DNA of 64,000 bases from Synechococcus sp. 1G10 (GTDB lineage: Bacteria; Cyanobacteriota; Cyanobacteriia; PCC-6307; Cyanobiaceae): assembly GCF_002252625.1 (NCBI RefSeq), contig NZ_NQKW01000007.1, positions 1 to 64,000 on the forward strand. The letters run 5' to 3'. Below the pieces are notes generated by a model. It worked only from the letters and a program-made list of their open reading frames with translations, searched no databases and was not told where the DNA came from. The translations under genes and the position numbers were made by a program. Position 1 is the stretch's first letter; each line of letters starts with the position of its first letter. Positions 28,140 to 37,679 of this stretch are shown one piece after another.

Positions 28140-29600
28140 CTACTGCAGCGATTGATGGTGGGCCTGGGTCGTCTCCTGGATGGCCAGGCGACGGATCTCA
28201 AGGATCTGACCGATTTCGCGGGCAAAACTCGGCTGACGATCGATCATCTGGTTGACGACCGCTGCCGAGATCTTCATCACCTCCAGATCATTGCTGGCAG
28301 AGATGGTCACCACGCTCGGTTCACCGGAGAACAGGCCCATTTCTCCGAAGAACTCGCCATTTCTCAGGGAAAGCAACTCCAGGTCATCGCCATTTTCACT
28401 GCGGGTTGACATCAGCGCCTGTCCGGCAACGATGATGTAAAGCTCATTGCCGACTTGCCCTTGCCGGATCACCTTTTCGCCAGCTGCAAAATGCTGCAGG
28501 GAGATCCCCGATGAAGCGGTTGTAACGGACTGCTGCTCACGATTGAGCGGGACGTAAGAGGGTATCGCCTCAAGGCTCTCGCTGAACTTCTTGGCGATTC
28601 CCTTCTGCTGACTCGTGGGCCCATGAAAGTTGTAGACCGTACGGATGGGAAACGGAATCGTCAGATTGTTGCGTTTCGCCGCATACCACACACGCGTCAT
28701 GAAGCGCTCGCGGATCTGCTCGATATCGCCATAGTCGCGAATAAAGAATTTCACTTCGTACGACACCGCTGAGTCCTCGTAAGCAAGGGTGAAGACATCC
28801 GGCTCCGGATCCAGGAGGATGCCCTTGGTCTCCAGTGCTGTGCTCTTCAACACCTGCCTCGCCAGGTTGGGGGGATCGTTATAGGAAAAACCGATCTGGA
28901 TCCTTTCAGCGTGAACCGGAGTGGGCTTGGTGAAGTTGCGAATGATCTCGCTGCTGATCAGTTTGTGGGGAATCACCACCATTTCCTGCTCCAGAGTCAG
29001 CAACCTCACGGCTCGCCAGTTGATGTCGATCACCTGACCCACCACGCCGCTGACTTCCAGCCAGTCGCCCACCGTGAACGGCCGCTCGAACAGCAGGGCG
29101 ATCCCCGACATCACACTGCCGAGGGTGTCCTGCAGGGCCAGACCGATGACGATCGAACTCACCCCAAGGGCCGTGACAAGGCCGGCCAGATCCGCCTTCC
29201 ACACCGTGGCCAGCACGAACGCCGATCCCAGCAGGATCAGAAACAGCCGGGCAAGGTCGATCAGCAGCTTCGGCACCCGTGAGCGCCAGGTGTCGGCTTC
29301 GGCCTGCTCGAACAGGATCACATTGAGCAGTGACAGTGATGCATGGATCACGCACACCCAGAACACTGTCTCGACAGTTCTGAACAAACGGGTGCCTGGG
29401 TCAACCAGGACCAGGTGCTGCAGGAACAGCAGCAGCACCAGCAGCGGCAGCAGCACATCCCGAACCAGACGGACCGTGCTCGACACGGCCCGGCCTCGGC
29501 GCTTCAGGCGATGGATCACCTCGCCCAGCAGGATCGTGACCAGCGGGAAGGCGATGGCCAGGCCGATTCCCCAGATCCACACAGGTGGGGTAGTCGTCAT
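28140..29600 (-). CDS. MscS-family channel with cyclic-nucleotide-binding domain
   Basis: 486 aa. There are about five membrane helices (to about 170), with the pore-helix region VTALGVSSIVIGLALQDTLG, then the MscS beta and alpha-beta domains (ERPFTVGDWLEVSGVVGQV onward). A C-terminal cNMP-binding domain spans about 370-470 (GEFFGEMGLFSGEPSVVTIS). In the phosphate-binding cassette the usual Arg-Ala (RxAT/S) is VV(T), so ligand binding may be weak or altered. It overlaps the upstream cyclase by 4 bp (ATGA), suggesting that the cyclase product gates this channel. Confidence 0.9.
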   Translation of the reverse strand: MTTTPPVWIWGIGLAIAFPLVTILLGEVIHRLKRRGRAVSSTVRLVRDVLLPLLVLLLFLQHLVLVDPGTRLFRTVETVFWVCVIHASLSLLNVILFEQAEADTWRSRVPKLLIDLARLFLILLGSAFVLATVWKADLAGLVTALGVSSIVIGLALQDTLGSVMSGIALLFERPFTVGDWLEVSGVVGQVIDINWRAVRLLTLEQEMVVIPHKLISSEIIRNFTKPTPVHAERIQIGFSYNDPPNLARQVLKSTALETKGILLDPEPDVFTLAYEDSAVSYEVKFFIRDYGDIEQIRERFMTRVWYAAKRNNLTIPFPIRTVYNFHGPTSQQKGIAKKFSESLEAIPSYVPLNREQQSVTTASSGISLQHFAAGEKVIRQGQVGNELYIIVAGQALMSTRSENGDDLELLSLRNGEFFGEMGLFSGEPSVVTISASNDLEVMKISAAVVNQMIDRQPSFAREIGQILEIRRLAIQETTQAHHQSLQ

Positions 29601-31795
29601 GACCTGGAGGGAACTTCGCTGCTCACGGGCAGGGGGGCATTCAACAGTCGCCAGGCCGTTAGTCCATCCTGGCCATTATTGGCTGCCGTGCTGGCCTCGA
29701 ACGGGTAGAGATCTTCGAGGCGGTGATGGACGATCTCAGAGACGAGCACACTGCCGGAGGGACAGGCCTGGCTAAGGGAATAAGCCTGCTTGACCGTCTC
29801 ACCCCAGATGTCATAGACGACCCTGCTCTTGCCGACGATCCCAGCCACGATGTCGCCGGAGTGGATGCCGATCTGGATACCAAGCTCAAAGCCCCGCTCG
29901 AGGTTGAAGCGTCGCAGGATGCCGAGCATTTCGATGGCGAAATCGGCAGCCCGTTTGTCGTGATCGAGGTAAGGCACCGAGAGGCCGCACACGGCCAGGT
30001 AACTGTCGCCGATGGTTTTCACCTTCTCCAGACCGAATTTGTCGGCCAGATCGTCGAAGGATGCGACCAGATCATTGAGGATCGCCAAAGACTCATAGGC
30101 GCTCAGAGATGACACCAGTTTCGAGAATCCCTTCAGGTCGGAAAAGAGCACCGCCACATTGGTGACCTCTTCGGAGATCTGGGTTTCCCCCCTCTGCAGC
30201 CGCCGCGCGATCGCCTTGGGGAAAACGCTGAACAACAGGCGCTCGTTTTCCTGATTTTTCTGATCAACAAGTGCCGTCTGGGTCTGAAGGCTCTGAACGA
30301 CCGCATTGAACGATCGGCCCAGTTCTCCGAATTCATCGTTCGAGTTCAGTTCCGGGATACTTTCCAGTTCGCCGGAAGAGACCTTCCGGGCACTTTCTAT
30401 CAGCTGCTCGACTGGCTTCACGAACAGATGGGCAAGTGCCATGGCCAGCAGGGTGACCAGCAGAATCAGCAGTGTCACCGTGATCAGAATCTGACGCTGG
30501 AACGCATAGATCGGGGCGTAGGCCTCGGCGAGATCCATCTGCGAGAGAATCACCCAGTCGAAGCCTTTGATCTGAAGCGGGGCGTAGGAACTGAGCACGG
30601 GAATGCCCCGATAATCGACCACACTCAGGGTTCCCGAGCCGCCGGCGATGGCACGGGTCACCGCCGGGGTGGACACAGGCTGCTGCAGAATCGTGGTGCC
30701 GTATTGACTCAGCCGAGCGATGGCATCCTCCTTGAAGCCACGGGACTTCAACTGGGCAAGAAAGCCCTTCGGATCCTGTAGATAAAAGCGCGAGGCCGAG
30801 CGCATGAGCTTGTCATTACCCACCAGGATGGTTTCACCCGATTTACCAAGACCATCCTGGAGCCAGTCCTGGTTGCCGGTCATTACGTTGTTGATCTCAT
30901 CGACAGGCATCTGAAATGCCAGCACGCCCATCAGCTTCGAGCCGTTGTAGATGGGAGCGGCGATGAACGAAGCGGGGGTGCCGTAGGAGGGTGCGTAGGC
31001 GGCAAAGTCGACCAGCTGGGTGAAACCCTTTTCCTTGGACGCGATCACCTGCTGCACCAGTCGAGCCAGGTTGCTGTCCTTGTAGGGGCCATTGACGAGG
31101 CTGGTGGCGTAATCGGTTTCCTTGAACACGGTGTACACAATTTGTCCCTGTGGATTGATCAGGAACATGTCGTAGTAACCAAACTTTGAAACGATATTGC
31201 GAAAGATTGGGTGGTAACGCCGATGCACTTGTGTATAGGCGCTTTCATCTGCGGCGGCTGTCAGCTGCTGCTTCTTGCCAACTGGATTGGGATTAGCAGC
31301 TATATAGTTATACTGAAGATATCGCGTGGCCCGATCGCCCACAAGATAAGCCGGCAGATTGGGCGTTCCGGCGTGGTACTTATCCAGCCGAGGCAAAAAC
31401 TGGGTGCGGTAGTAATCCTCAAGCTTCTTCGTTGACTTTGCGGGTTCTTGTACGTCTTCAAGCTGCCTGTAAGCCGCGTCGAACTCCTGGACGGCCGCTA
31501 CGATCGAAAGGTCTTCACTCAGCGTCTGGGTATGATTCTGTATATTTCGAAAATAAGCTTCAATCTGATAAGCCTTGGAGGCACGAACACTGGTGAGTTG
31601 ATTGAAGACGCGACTGGTGAGATTGGCCTGGCCACTCCGATAACCGAGTGCTGCTGTCAAGAGGGTGGAGAAACCGCTCACCAGCAGGAGCATCAGGATC
31701 AGCTTTGATTTGATGCTCAAATGATTCACGGAACCCCTGGGGAGCCGCAGCATCCATGCCAAGGGCTTGAGGATCGGGGAAACCATGAATAACAC
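29597..31795 (-). CDS. Cache-HAMP class III nucleotide cyclase
   Basis: 732-aa membrane-bound sensor cyclase: helix 32-51, a large extracytoplasmic dCache-like domain (about 52-395), a second helix, HAMP (about 425-475), and a class III catalytic domain (about 530-700). Both metal Asp are present (LFSDLKGF and TIGDSYLAV). The Lys before TIGD and the Asp in VVYDIWGE predict ATP as substrate. The usual transition-state Asn and Arg (VNxxSR) are replaced: the sequence reads WGETVKQAYSLS. Activity is therefore in doubt or mechanistically unusual. It is coupled to the cNMP-domain channel gene. Confidence 0.88.
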   Translation of the reverse strand: MLFMVSPILKPLAWMLRLPRGSVNHLSIKSKLILMLLLVSGFSTLLTAALGYRSGQANLTSRVFNQLTSVRASKAYQIEAYFRNIQNHTQTLSEDLSIVAAVQEFDAAYRQLEDVQEPAKSTKKLEDYYRTQFLPRLDKYHAGTPNLPAYLVGDRATRYLQYNYIAANPNPVGKKQQLTAAADESAYTQVHRRYHPIFRNIVSKFGYYDMFLINPQGQIVYTVFKETDYATSLVNGPYKDSNLARLVQQVIASKEKGFTQLVDFAAYAPSYGTPASFIAAPIYNGSKLMGVLAFQMPVDEINNVMTGNQDWLQDGLGKSGETILVGNDKLMRSASRFYLQDPKGFLAQLKSRGFKEDAIARLSQYGTTILQQPVSTPAVTRAIAGGSGTLSVVDYRGIPVLSSYAPLQIKGFDWVILSQMDLAEAYAPIYAFQRQILITVTLLILLVTLLAMALAHLFVKPVEQLIESARKVSSGELESIPELNSNDEFGELGRSFNAVVQSLQTQTALVDQKNQENERLLFSVFPKAIARRLQRGETQISEEVTNVAVLFSDLKGFSKLVSSLSAYESLAILNDLVASFDDLADKFGLEKVKTIGDSYLAVCGLSVPYLDHDKRAADFAIEMLGILRRFNLERGFELGIQIGIHSGDIVAGIVGKSRVVYDIWGETVKQAYSLSQACPSGSVLVSEIVHHRLEDLYPFEASTAANNGQDGLTAWRLLNAPLPVSSEVPSRS

Positions 31796-32010
31796 TAAGC
31801 CCCCGATTCGGCCATTTTGTATTCAATGCCACCATTTTGCGGGGGAAGATCAGGCTGCCGCTGATCTCAAGATCGAAGCTGGCATCAGCAAAGGGAACGG
31901 CAGATCTTCCGAAAGCCAACGAACAGGAAGTTGTGTCGGCCTACAGAGGGTCAGGCCTGAGCTTCTGGGCTTCCCTGGATCATCACAGCCTTCTGCTACT
32001 CAGCCGGGAA
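31796..32010. other. Non-coding stretch upstream of the cyclase gene
   Basis: I see no supported gene. It must contain the promoter of the cyclase-channel operon, reading leftward, but no clear elements stand out. Confidence 0.4.
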
Positions 32011-32126
32011 AGTGCCTGGCCTCGGTCAACAACCCGGACGCCGCAAACACCTCGGCGCGGGAGTGGCGGCCGTGGAGCCTCAATGGCACCGGCGGGAGAC
32101 TCTCACCTGCAGGCAGAAACGGCCCA
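32011..32126 (-). repeat. DUF3427 3'-region fragment A (isolated)
   Basis: On the minus strand this reads LRLHGRHSRAEVFAASGLL, the same segment as LKLHGRYSRAEVFAAFGLL in the helicase gene at 51.8-53.8 kb. It is an outlying, older-looking copy of the repeat that separates TA modules from 40.6 kb onward. Confidence 0.7.
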
Positions 32127-32303
32127 TCAACCTGAGCGGCACGGGGCAGGGCCCGGGGTGTAGTAGGTGAGATCACTAGCGAGCAGGCAGATGGTGATTG
32201 AGTTCCGCTCCACGAAGGCATCTCCTTGCACGATCACTGCAGGTCGCGGCTTGCTGGTGTAGGCGCCACTTCCGGCGGCGCTCCAGATCTCGCCCCATTT
32301 CTT
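32127..32303 (-). pseudogene. MazF/PemK-type toxin, truncated
   Basis: The minus-strand frame reads KKWGEIWSAAGSGAYTSKPR, then PAVIVQGDAFVERNSITICL, the N-terminal half of a PemK/MazF endoribonuclease, and runs out shortly after at a stop inside DUF3427-repeat sequence. There is no start codon (a stop lies two codons before the homology) and the C-terminal half is missing. No antitoxin is recognisable upstream. Confidence 0.7.
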
Positions 32304-32462
32304 TCAGAGCACTGATCCGGCCAGATGAAGACGGCATCCACGAAGGTCTGGTGGTCTGCCCAGTGAGGGCTTGCGTTGACGAGGAGCGCAAGGATCCGGG
32401 CCGGTTCCTGGCGTTCATTGACGCTGTTCATTGCCCGCGGCGCGCTGCTTGATCTCGATGAA

Positions 32463-32636
32463 TCACGACCGCTCCTCAATCAAGGCGCTGCAGGTGGGAG
32501 CCTTCTGGCGCACCACCTCCTCGGCGATGCGCTCCAGAATCTCCTGCCGCCGCCCGGCCGCCCATGGATGGCGGGCACTCCATTCGCTGTGTTCGCGGAT
32601 ATCCACTCGCCAGGCTCCGGGTTGCTCCTGGGTCAC
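32463..32636 (-). CDS. Possible small protein, 57 aa
   Basis: A GTG frame reading VTQEQPGAWRVDIREHSEWS and on to KAPTCSALIEERS, amphipathic and charged. I do not recognise it, and it may be a fragment. It is the only coherent frame in 32304-32694, a stretch otherwise without a gene. Confidence 0.3.
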   Translation of the reverse strand: MTQEQPGAWRVDIREHSEWSARHPWAAGRRQEILERIAEEVVRQKAPTCSALIEERS

Positions 32637-32694
32637 CGGCTGGCCGGCTCATGGATGCGGTGGCTGTAGATCACCGGGGCGGGGAGGAGAGCGA

Positions 32695-33528
32695 TCACTC
32701 CAGAACCTTGAAATAGGGCTGGGGCATGGCACGCCACTCTCCAGCGATGCGCCGCAGCAGAAAGGGGAGTTCCACGACTCCGAAGAGACCGAGCAGCAGA
32801 AGCCTGTCAGGGTCTGAGCTCCCCTCCGCCACCTCACCGTCGGGCAGGGCCGCGAACTCACCTGGCTGCAGCGAGACCAGCGGCATCTCCATCGCCAGCG
32901 CCATCAGCTGGCCCGAGGGTTCAGGACTGGAGGGCGCCCCCAGAAAAAGCAGCTCCTCACTGCCGCCGGAGACGATCAGGGATTGGGCGGCTATGGGGTC
33001 CAGGGCCAGCAGGGCGAGGAGCAGCCGGCGTGCGACCGCTTGCGGCGATCCTGGCGGCTCAAGCTGCGGGGGCGAAGTGCTCTCCACATCAGCCCTGCCT
33101 TCCAGCCCCCAGCGCAGGTCCACCTTCCAGCCGTCATCCCTGCGGATCAGCCGCACGATCGAGACGTTTCCGCCCAGGAAATGAAGTCGGTAGAGCCCCA
33201 CCGCGCCGGTCGGCAGCCTTGAGGCTTCCTGCTCCGCCAGGGGCCGACCGCGGAACTCGAAAAGACGGATCGGTTCGATCACAAGGTTTGCGGGATCGTC
33301 CTCCAGCCGGCGCAGCAGCTCCTCGTTCCGCTCTGCACCGGCAAGGCGCCGCTCGCCGAGCGGATCTCCTGTGGTGTGGGCGGCGTAGGCAGCACCGTCA
33401 GCGCCAAGCACAGCCCTCACGTAGCTGCGAATGCTCTGCTCAGGCAAGGCAGCAGCCAGCTCAGCCCGGGCAGGCAACTGGAGGAGCAGAGCTGCAGCGA
33501 GGGCGAGCCAGCGGCGTGATCGGGGCAT
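32695..33528 (-). CDS. Secreted hypothetical protein
   Basis: 277 aa from ATG 33528, chosen because it gives a clean signal peptide (MPRSRRWLALAAALLLQLPARA, cleavage near ARA-EL). The mature part is soluble with no family I recognise. Features include SYVRAVLGADGAAYAAHTTG early and a long central beta-rich region. Confidence 0.7.
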   Translation of the reverse strand: MPRSRRWLALAAALLLQLPARAELAAALPEQSIRSYVRAVLGADGAAYAAHTTGDPLGERRLAGAERNEELLRRLEDDPANLVIEPIRLFEFRGRPLAEQEASRLPTGAVGLYRLHFLGGNVSIVRLIRRDDGWKVDLRWGLEGRADVESTSPPQLEPPGSPQAVARRLLLALLALDPIAAQSLIVSGGSEELLFLGAPSSPEPSGQLMALAMEMPLVSLQPGEFAALPDGEVAEGSSDPDRLLLLGLFGVVELPFLLRRIAGEWRAMPQPYFKVLE

Positions 33529-33619
33529 GGCGAAGCAATAACGGAACATTGGGCCCTCTGCACGAGCGAGTGAAAATCCACGCTGGCTCGCCCAATCTGC
33601 GAGGCGCGTTCTTGGCAAA

Positions 33620-33904
33620 GGCGCTGTCGCGATCTCCTACGTGGCGACGCTGCTGCTGCAACTGGTCGATGAGAACAAGGTGAGCCTCGACGACAAGCTC
33701 TCGCGCTGGCTGCCGGACATCCCGAATGCGGATCGGGTCACGTTTGGCCAGCTCGCCCGGATGACATCCGGCTACCGCGACTACGTGATCGGCAATGACG
33801 CCTTCGACAACGTTCTGACGGATGGCCACACTGCCTGGATCAGTCCGCCAGGGGAGATGACGACGCCTAAGAATCGCCGTGGAGATATCAGCTTCCGGGC
33901 TTGA
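33620..33904 (+). pseudogene. Serine hydrolase (class C beta-lactamase-like) fragment
   Basis: Reads YVATLLLQLVDENKVSLDDK, LSRWLPDIPNADRVTFGQLA, then MTSGYRDY, matching the region after the SxxK motif of EstB/PBP4*-type serine hydrolases. The SxxK serine itself is upstream and lost, and everything after about residue 75 is missing. A non-functional remnant of about 90 codons. Confidence 0.7.
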
Positions 33905-33990
33905 GAAAGCGCCCCAAAAGACGCACCGCCAGCTGATCCGCCGTCGTGGCCGATGCGACGAGCCTGCGGCCGCCGCCGGCAGACGTGGCT

Positions 33991-35085
33991 TCAGGGATTC
34001 AGCGGCTGGATCCGCTCCTTGCCCTGCATCGAAAAGCGGCTGATGGTGCTGGCGTTGAGATCCAGCTTCATCAGGTCCAGCGATCGGATCTGACTGTTCT
34101 CATAGGTGCGGAAGAGAAAGCGCTTGCGGGCCAGGTCGTTGGCGCTGGTCCACAGGGTGTAGTCGGCGAGCACATTGCCGTGCTCATCCTTGTGGCCTTC
34201 ACGGGCTACCCCCTTGGGGATGTCGAAGTTGTTGAGCACATGGAACGCCTCGAGCACGGCGTCGTCGCCCGTCTTGCCCGGCTCGACGGAGGTGGAAAAG
34301 GCCGCCGCCCGCACGAAGCGCGAGGGGGGCGTGAAATCCCCAGGCAGGCCCAGCATGCCGGCGCCCATGCCAAGGGGCTGCAGCTTCACGCCTCCGACCG
34401 TGACGGGAGCGGGGTTGGTGAGCGAAAAGTTCACGTAGTTGCGCAGGTTCGTCATGTGCCAATCGAAGGACGGCGAATTCGCCATAACTCCCAGGGGATT
34501 GTCATGAACCTGAAGCTTGCCGTCGATGTATTCAATGACGATGCTTTTGCCGCTGGCATCATTGACGATGTAGTGAACGGGAGGGGTGAACCCCCAGGCC
34601 GGGAAGATCACATCCGCCACCACCACGTTGCCGATGTTGCGCCGCACCTCCTCCACGCTGGCGAAGCTCTCCAGAAGCCAGGAGCCGAGCTCCCAGGGGG
34701 CGAGGGTTCTGCCGGCACTCGCGGCGCTGAACTCCTGGAAGCCGGCGCTGCCGGGGAAGTAGAAGGTGCCCACCGCCAGGCCCTTTTCGTTGAGACCATC
34801 GAAGATGAAGGGCAGTTTCTCCCCGTTGGCACCGAGCGAGGCATAGCGGGATGTCCAGCGCATTCCCGCTTTGCCGCCGGGTGCGGTGCCGGTGCGCGCG
34901 AAGCCCCGGGGCACCATGATCACTTCGGATTTGATGTCTGTCGCAAACTCCAGGGTGCGCGCGAAGACCACATCGCCGTTGCGGGCGATCAGCCGGATCC
35001 CCGTGCAGGCCTCGGCTGCCTGGGCAGTGAGCAGGGCGGCGACGGCCAGGGCGCTAGCGAACAGGGTGCTCAGGGTGTGCTTCAT
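33991..35085 (-). CDS. Linear amide C-N hydrolase (choloylglycine hydrolase-like, Ntn fold)
   Basis: Secreted N-terminal-nucleophile hydrolase (364 aa from ATG 35085). The signal peptide ends AQAAEA and is followed by Cys in CTGIRLIARNGDVVFARTLE, so processing would expose the catalytic Cys as residue 1; the Arg after it is conserved. NEKGLAVGTFYFPG and the Asn/Arg-rich later motifs fit penicillin V acylase/bile salt hydrolase relatives. In bacteria without bile contact such enzymes may cleave N-acyl homoserine lactones or other amides; the substrate here is unknown. Confidence 0.87.
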   Translation of the reverse strand: MKHTLSTLFASALAVAALLTAQAAEACTGIRLIARNGDVVFARTLEFATDIKSEVIMVPRGFARTGTAPGGKAGMRWTSRYASLGANGEKLPFIFDGLNEKGLAVGTFYFPGSAGFQEFSAASAGRTLAPWELGSWLLESFASVEEVRRNIGNVVVADVIFPAWGFTPPVHYIVNDASGKSIVIEYIDGKLQVHDNPLGVMANSPSFDWHMTNLRNYVNFSLTNPAPVTVGGVKLQPLGMGAGMLGLPGDFTPPSRFVRAAAFSTSVEPGKTGDDAVLEAFHVLNNFDIPKGVAREGHKDEHGNVLADYTLWTSANDLARKRFLFRTYENSQIRSLDLMKLDLNASTISRFSMQGKERIQPLNP

Positions 35086-35184
35086 CGGGGGCGTCGATGC
35101 GGGGCAGGTGATGCCTTCAGGCATTGTGGGCGCAAGGCTGGCTCCCTGCTGGGCTCAGCGGAATCACCTGGTGGGACACCACAC

Positions 35185-35835
35185 CTAGGGCCCCTGCCAG
35201 AGAAAAGTATTGAAGGGTCTCCCGCCCAGTTTGCTGCGATGCCCCAGGGTGTTCTGGGTGGAGAGACTGACCACGGCGCCGAGGCGGTCGGCCACATTGA
35301 GGCAGTGCTGGAACTGCTGGGCGGTGTAGCACTGCACATCGAGCTGATTACAGCCGGCCCTGGGAACCAGGCGGGCCTGGAAAGGTTGGATGCTGCAGAA
35401 GATCGGTTTGGTGTACAGCTGCCGCAGCAGATAGAAATCCGCCAAGGTGTAATTGGCGAAGAAGTGATCGTCCACCTGGATCCCATCGCCGTGGCGGGCC
35501 TCATGCACCAGGTCTTCGATGCGCAGCGCGCGGTACTGCGGAGACTGCACCCACACCACGGGCAGGAGCCCCTGGCGGCGGGCCGCCTCTGCCGCCTCCT
35601 GTTGCATCGCGTCGGACACCTTGCGGACGTCCAGAAACACCATCCGGTAGTTGCTGGCGCGGATCTGGGCCATGGTCGTGTCCAGCGACCGCTGGGAGGC
35701 GTAGTACCAGATCTGGGGCTGCGACAGCCAGGTGCCGTTGGGGGCCGCCTGCACCGCCGCCGCGCCGAGGGCCAGGGCGGCCGCCAGCAGACGGCTTGCC
35801 ACGCCGCCCGGATCTTTCACGCGCCGCGGAAGCAT
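35185..35835 (-). CDS. Secreted hypothetical protein, 216 aa
   Basis: Starts at ATG 35835 (MLPRRVKDPGGVASRLLAAA), with a signal peptide ending AVQA. Mature protein has TWLSQPQIWYYASQRSLDTT, then MVFLDVRKVSDAMQQEAAEA and VVWVQSPQYRALRIEDLVHE, suggesting a TIM-barrel-like fold, plus four later cysteines. It resembles conserved cyanobacterial proteins without assigned function. Divergent from the FAD monooxygenase remnant. Confidence 0.65.
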   Translation of the reverse strand: MLPRRVKDPGGVASRLLAAALALGAAAVQAAPNGTWLSQPQIWYYASQRSLDTTMAQIRASNYRMVFLDVRKVSDAMQQEAAEAARRQGLLPVVWVQSPQYRALRIEDLVHEARHGDGIQVDDHFFANYTLADFYLLRQLYTKPIFCSIQPFQARLVPRAGCNQLDVQCYTAQQFQHCLNVADRLGAVVSLSTQNTLGHRSKLGGRPFNTFLWQGP

Positions 35836-35934
35836 CGGCCGCACTCCTGAAGCATCGGATCGGGTTCGCCCGAGCTTGACGGCCCTAATCTGCGCCACGC
35901 AGGGGCCCTGTGACTTACCGCTCGCCACCGCCCC

Positions 35935-37441
35935 GTGCCTGCCTCCCTGCCCAGCCAGACCTGCGTTCTCGTGGTGGGAGCGGGCCTTGCACTGGGACCG
36001 GGCCACGGTGATCCACCCGCTCTCGCTGGAGATCTTCGAGGCGCTGGGGCTGGTGGAGCGGTTTCTCGAGGCCGGCTGCCGGCAGCGGCGGATCCTGATC
36101 CACGCCGACGGCCAACGGCTGGGGGAACTGGATCTGGCCGTCTGCGGCAGCCGCTACGGCTTGAACATCGGGCTCTCAGAAGAGGTGACAGAAGCGATCC
36201 TCACGGACCATCTCGAGAGCGCGGGGGGCACCGTGCAGCGCGCCTGCCGGCTGGTGGCTCTGCAGCCCAGCGGCGAGGGGGTGACCGCCACGGTGAGCTG
36301 CGGCGAGCAGGAGCAGTCCGTGCAGGCCCGCTGGGTGGTGGGCTGCGACGGCCTGCGCAGCACCACCCGCGAACTGAGCGGCATCAGTTTCGAGGGCCAT
36401 GCCATCGCCCGCCCCTGGGCCGTGTTCGATGCGGCGGTGGAGGGCTGGGCCGACAGCCATGAGCTGAACGCGGCCTACCTCGACGCCTCGCCCCTGATCC
36501 TCACGGCACTGCCCGAGCAGCGCTGGCGTGTGTACCTGCGGCCCGCCGATGAGCAGGGCGATCTGGTGGCAGAGGCCTCCGACGTGCTGCGGCGCTACCT
36601 GCCGGCGGCCCGCTTCAGCGCCGTGGAGAACCCCAGCCGCTTCCACTGCCACAGCCGGGTGGCCAGCGCCTTCCAGGCCGGACCGGTGTTCGTGGCCGGC
36701 GATGCCGCCCACGTGTGCTCTCCCGCCGAGGGTCACGGCATGAACTGCGGGCTGCAGGATGCGGCCAACCTGGCCTGGAAGCTGGCGCTGGTGCACCACG
36801 GCGCCGCCGTTCCCGCCCTGCTGGACAGCTACGAACAGGAGCGGCGTCCGGTGGCGCAGCAGATCTGCCGCTCCGGCGACGCCACCGAGCAGGCCCACGC
36901 CCTGCAGGAGAGCGGAGAGCGTGCCGCCCGCGACCGGGCGATCGCCGCCATGCTGGCCAATCCGGTGGCCCGCCAACAGGAGGTGGTGGCGGAAACCGAG
37001 ATGAACGTGAGTTACGCCGGCTCGGCGATCAGCGGCGGTAAGGGCGTCAAGGGTGGCCACCCCCTCGCTGCCGGGCAGCGGCTGCCCACCACGATCGCCC
37101 TGCCGCCCGGGGCCGGCGCGGCGCTGCTGCACCAGCTCACCCACCGGCGCGGCCACACGCTGCTGCTGCTGGCTGGTCCGCAGGCACCGCCGGAGGCACT
37201 CGCCACCCTGCAGGCAGAGCTGGAGGCCGACAGGGCCACCGGCACGGTTCCGCCGGCGCTGGTGGAGGCCGTGGTGTCGCTGCAACTGGAGGAGGCGCCC
37301 AGCCTGGGCCTTGGATCCCTCACCTTGCTGGCCGTGCGGCCGGACGGCTTCATCGGCCTGCGGGCCGACGCCGACCACCGCAGCGCGGTGCGGCGGTATG
37401 CCGGGCTCATTGGTAGTGGGTCCACATCCGCAACACCTTGA
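35935..37441 (+). pseudogene. FAD-dependent aromatic monooxygenase, N-terminal deletion
   Basis: The body (from DRATVIHPLSLEIFEALGLV onward) is an intact PHBH-type flavoprotein: WVVGCDGLRSTTRE, then the FAD ribityl motif VFVAGDAAHVCSPAEGHGMN and GLQDAANLAWKLAL. The start, however, reads TCVLVVGAG in one frame and then jumps by a deletion of about 50-60 bp, including the second Gly of GxGxxG and the following strand and helix, into the frame of DRATVIHP. No single frame therefore contains the whole FAD fold. Likely a recent loss. Confidence 0.75.
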
Positions 37442-37679
37442 CCACCTTCTCCTGCTCCAGCACTTGGTAAACAAGCCGGTGCTGGATGTTGATGCGCCGC
37501 GAGCATGCGCCGCGCAGATCACCCACCAACGCCTCGAAGGGAGGCGGCTGGCGGTAGGGATCCTCGGCCAGGAGATTAAGGAGCTGCTGGGCGCTGGTTT
37601 TGAGGGCAGGGGAGGCAGACGCCAACTTGCGGGCGTCTTTCTGGGCCTGTCGGGTGAACAGAACCGACCAACTCACCAA
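37407..37679 (-). CDS. yoeB: YoeB-type toxin
   Basis: 90-aa mRNA interferase of the Txe/YoeB family, acting on translating ribosomes. Typical text: WSVLFTRQAQKDARKLASAS, then PFEALVGDLRGACSRRINIQ, and the diagnostic end HRLVYQVLEQEKVVKVLRMW-THYQ, with catalytic Glu, Arg, His and C-terminal Tyr in place. Preceded by and overlapping its antitoxin. Confidence 0.92.
   Translation of the reverse strand: MVSWSVLFTRQAQKDARKLASASPALKTSAQQLLNLLAEDPYRQPPPFEALVGDLRGACSRRINIQHRLVYQVLEQEKVVKVLRMWTHYQ

Noticed and set aside
33946-35850. 634-codon open frame on the plus strand
   Set aside because: It runs antisense to the amide hydrolase and the secreted protein, both of which have signal peptides and family motifs. 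Its product is low-complexity His/Gly/Glu text, a common high-GC artefact.
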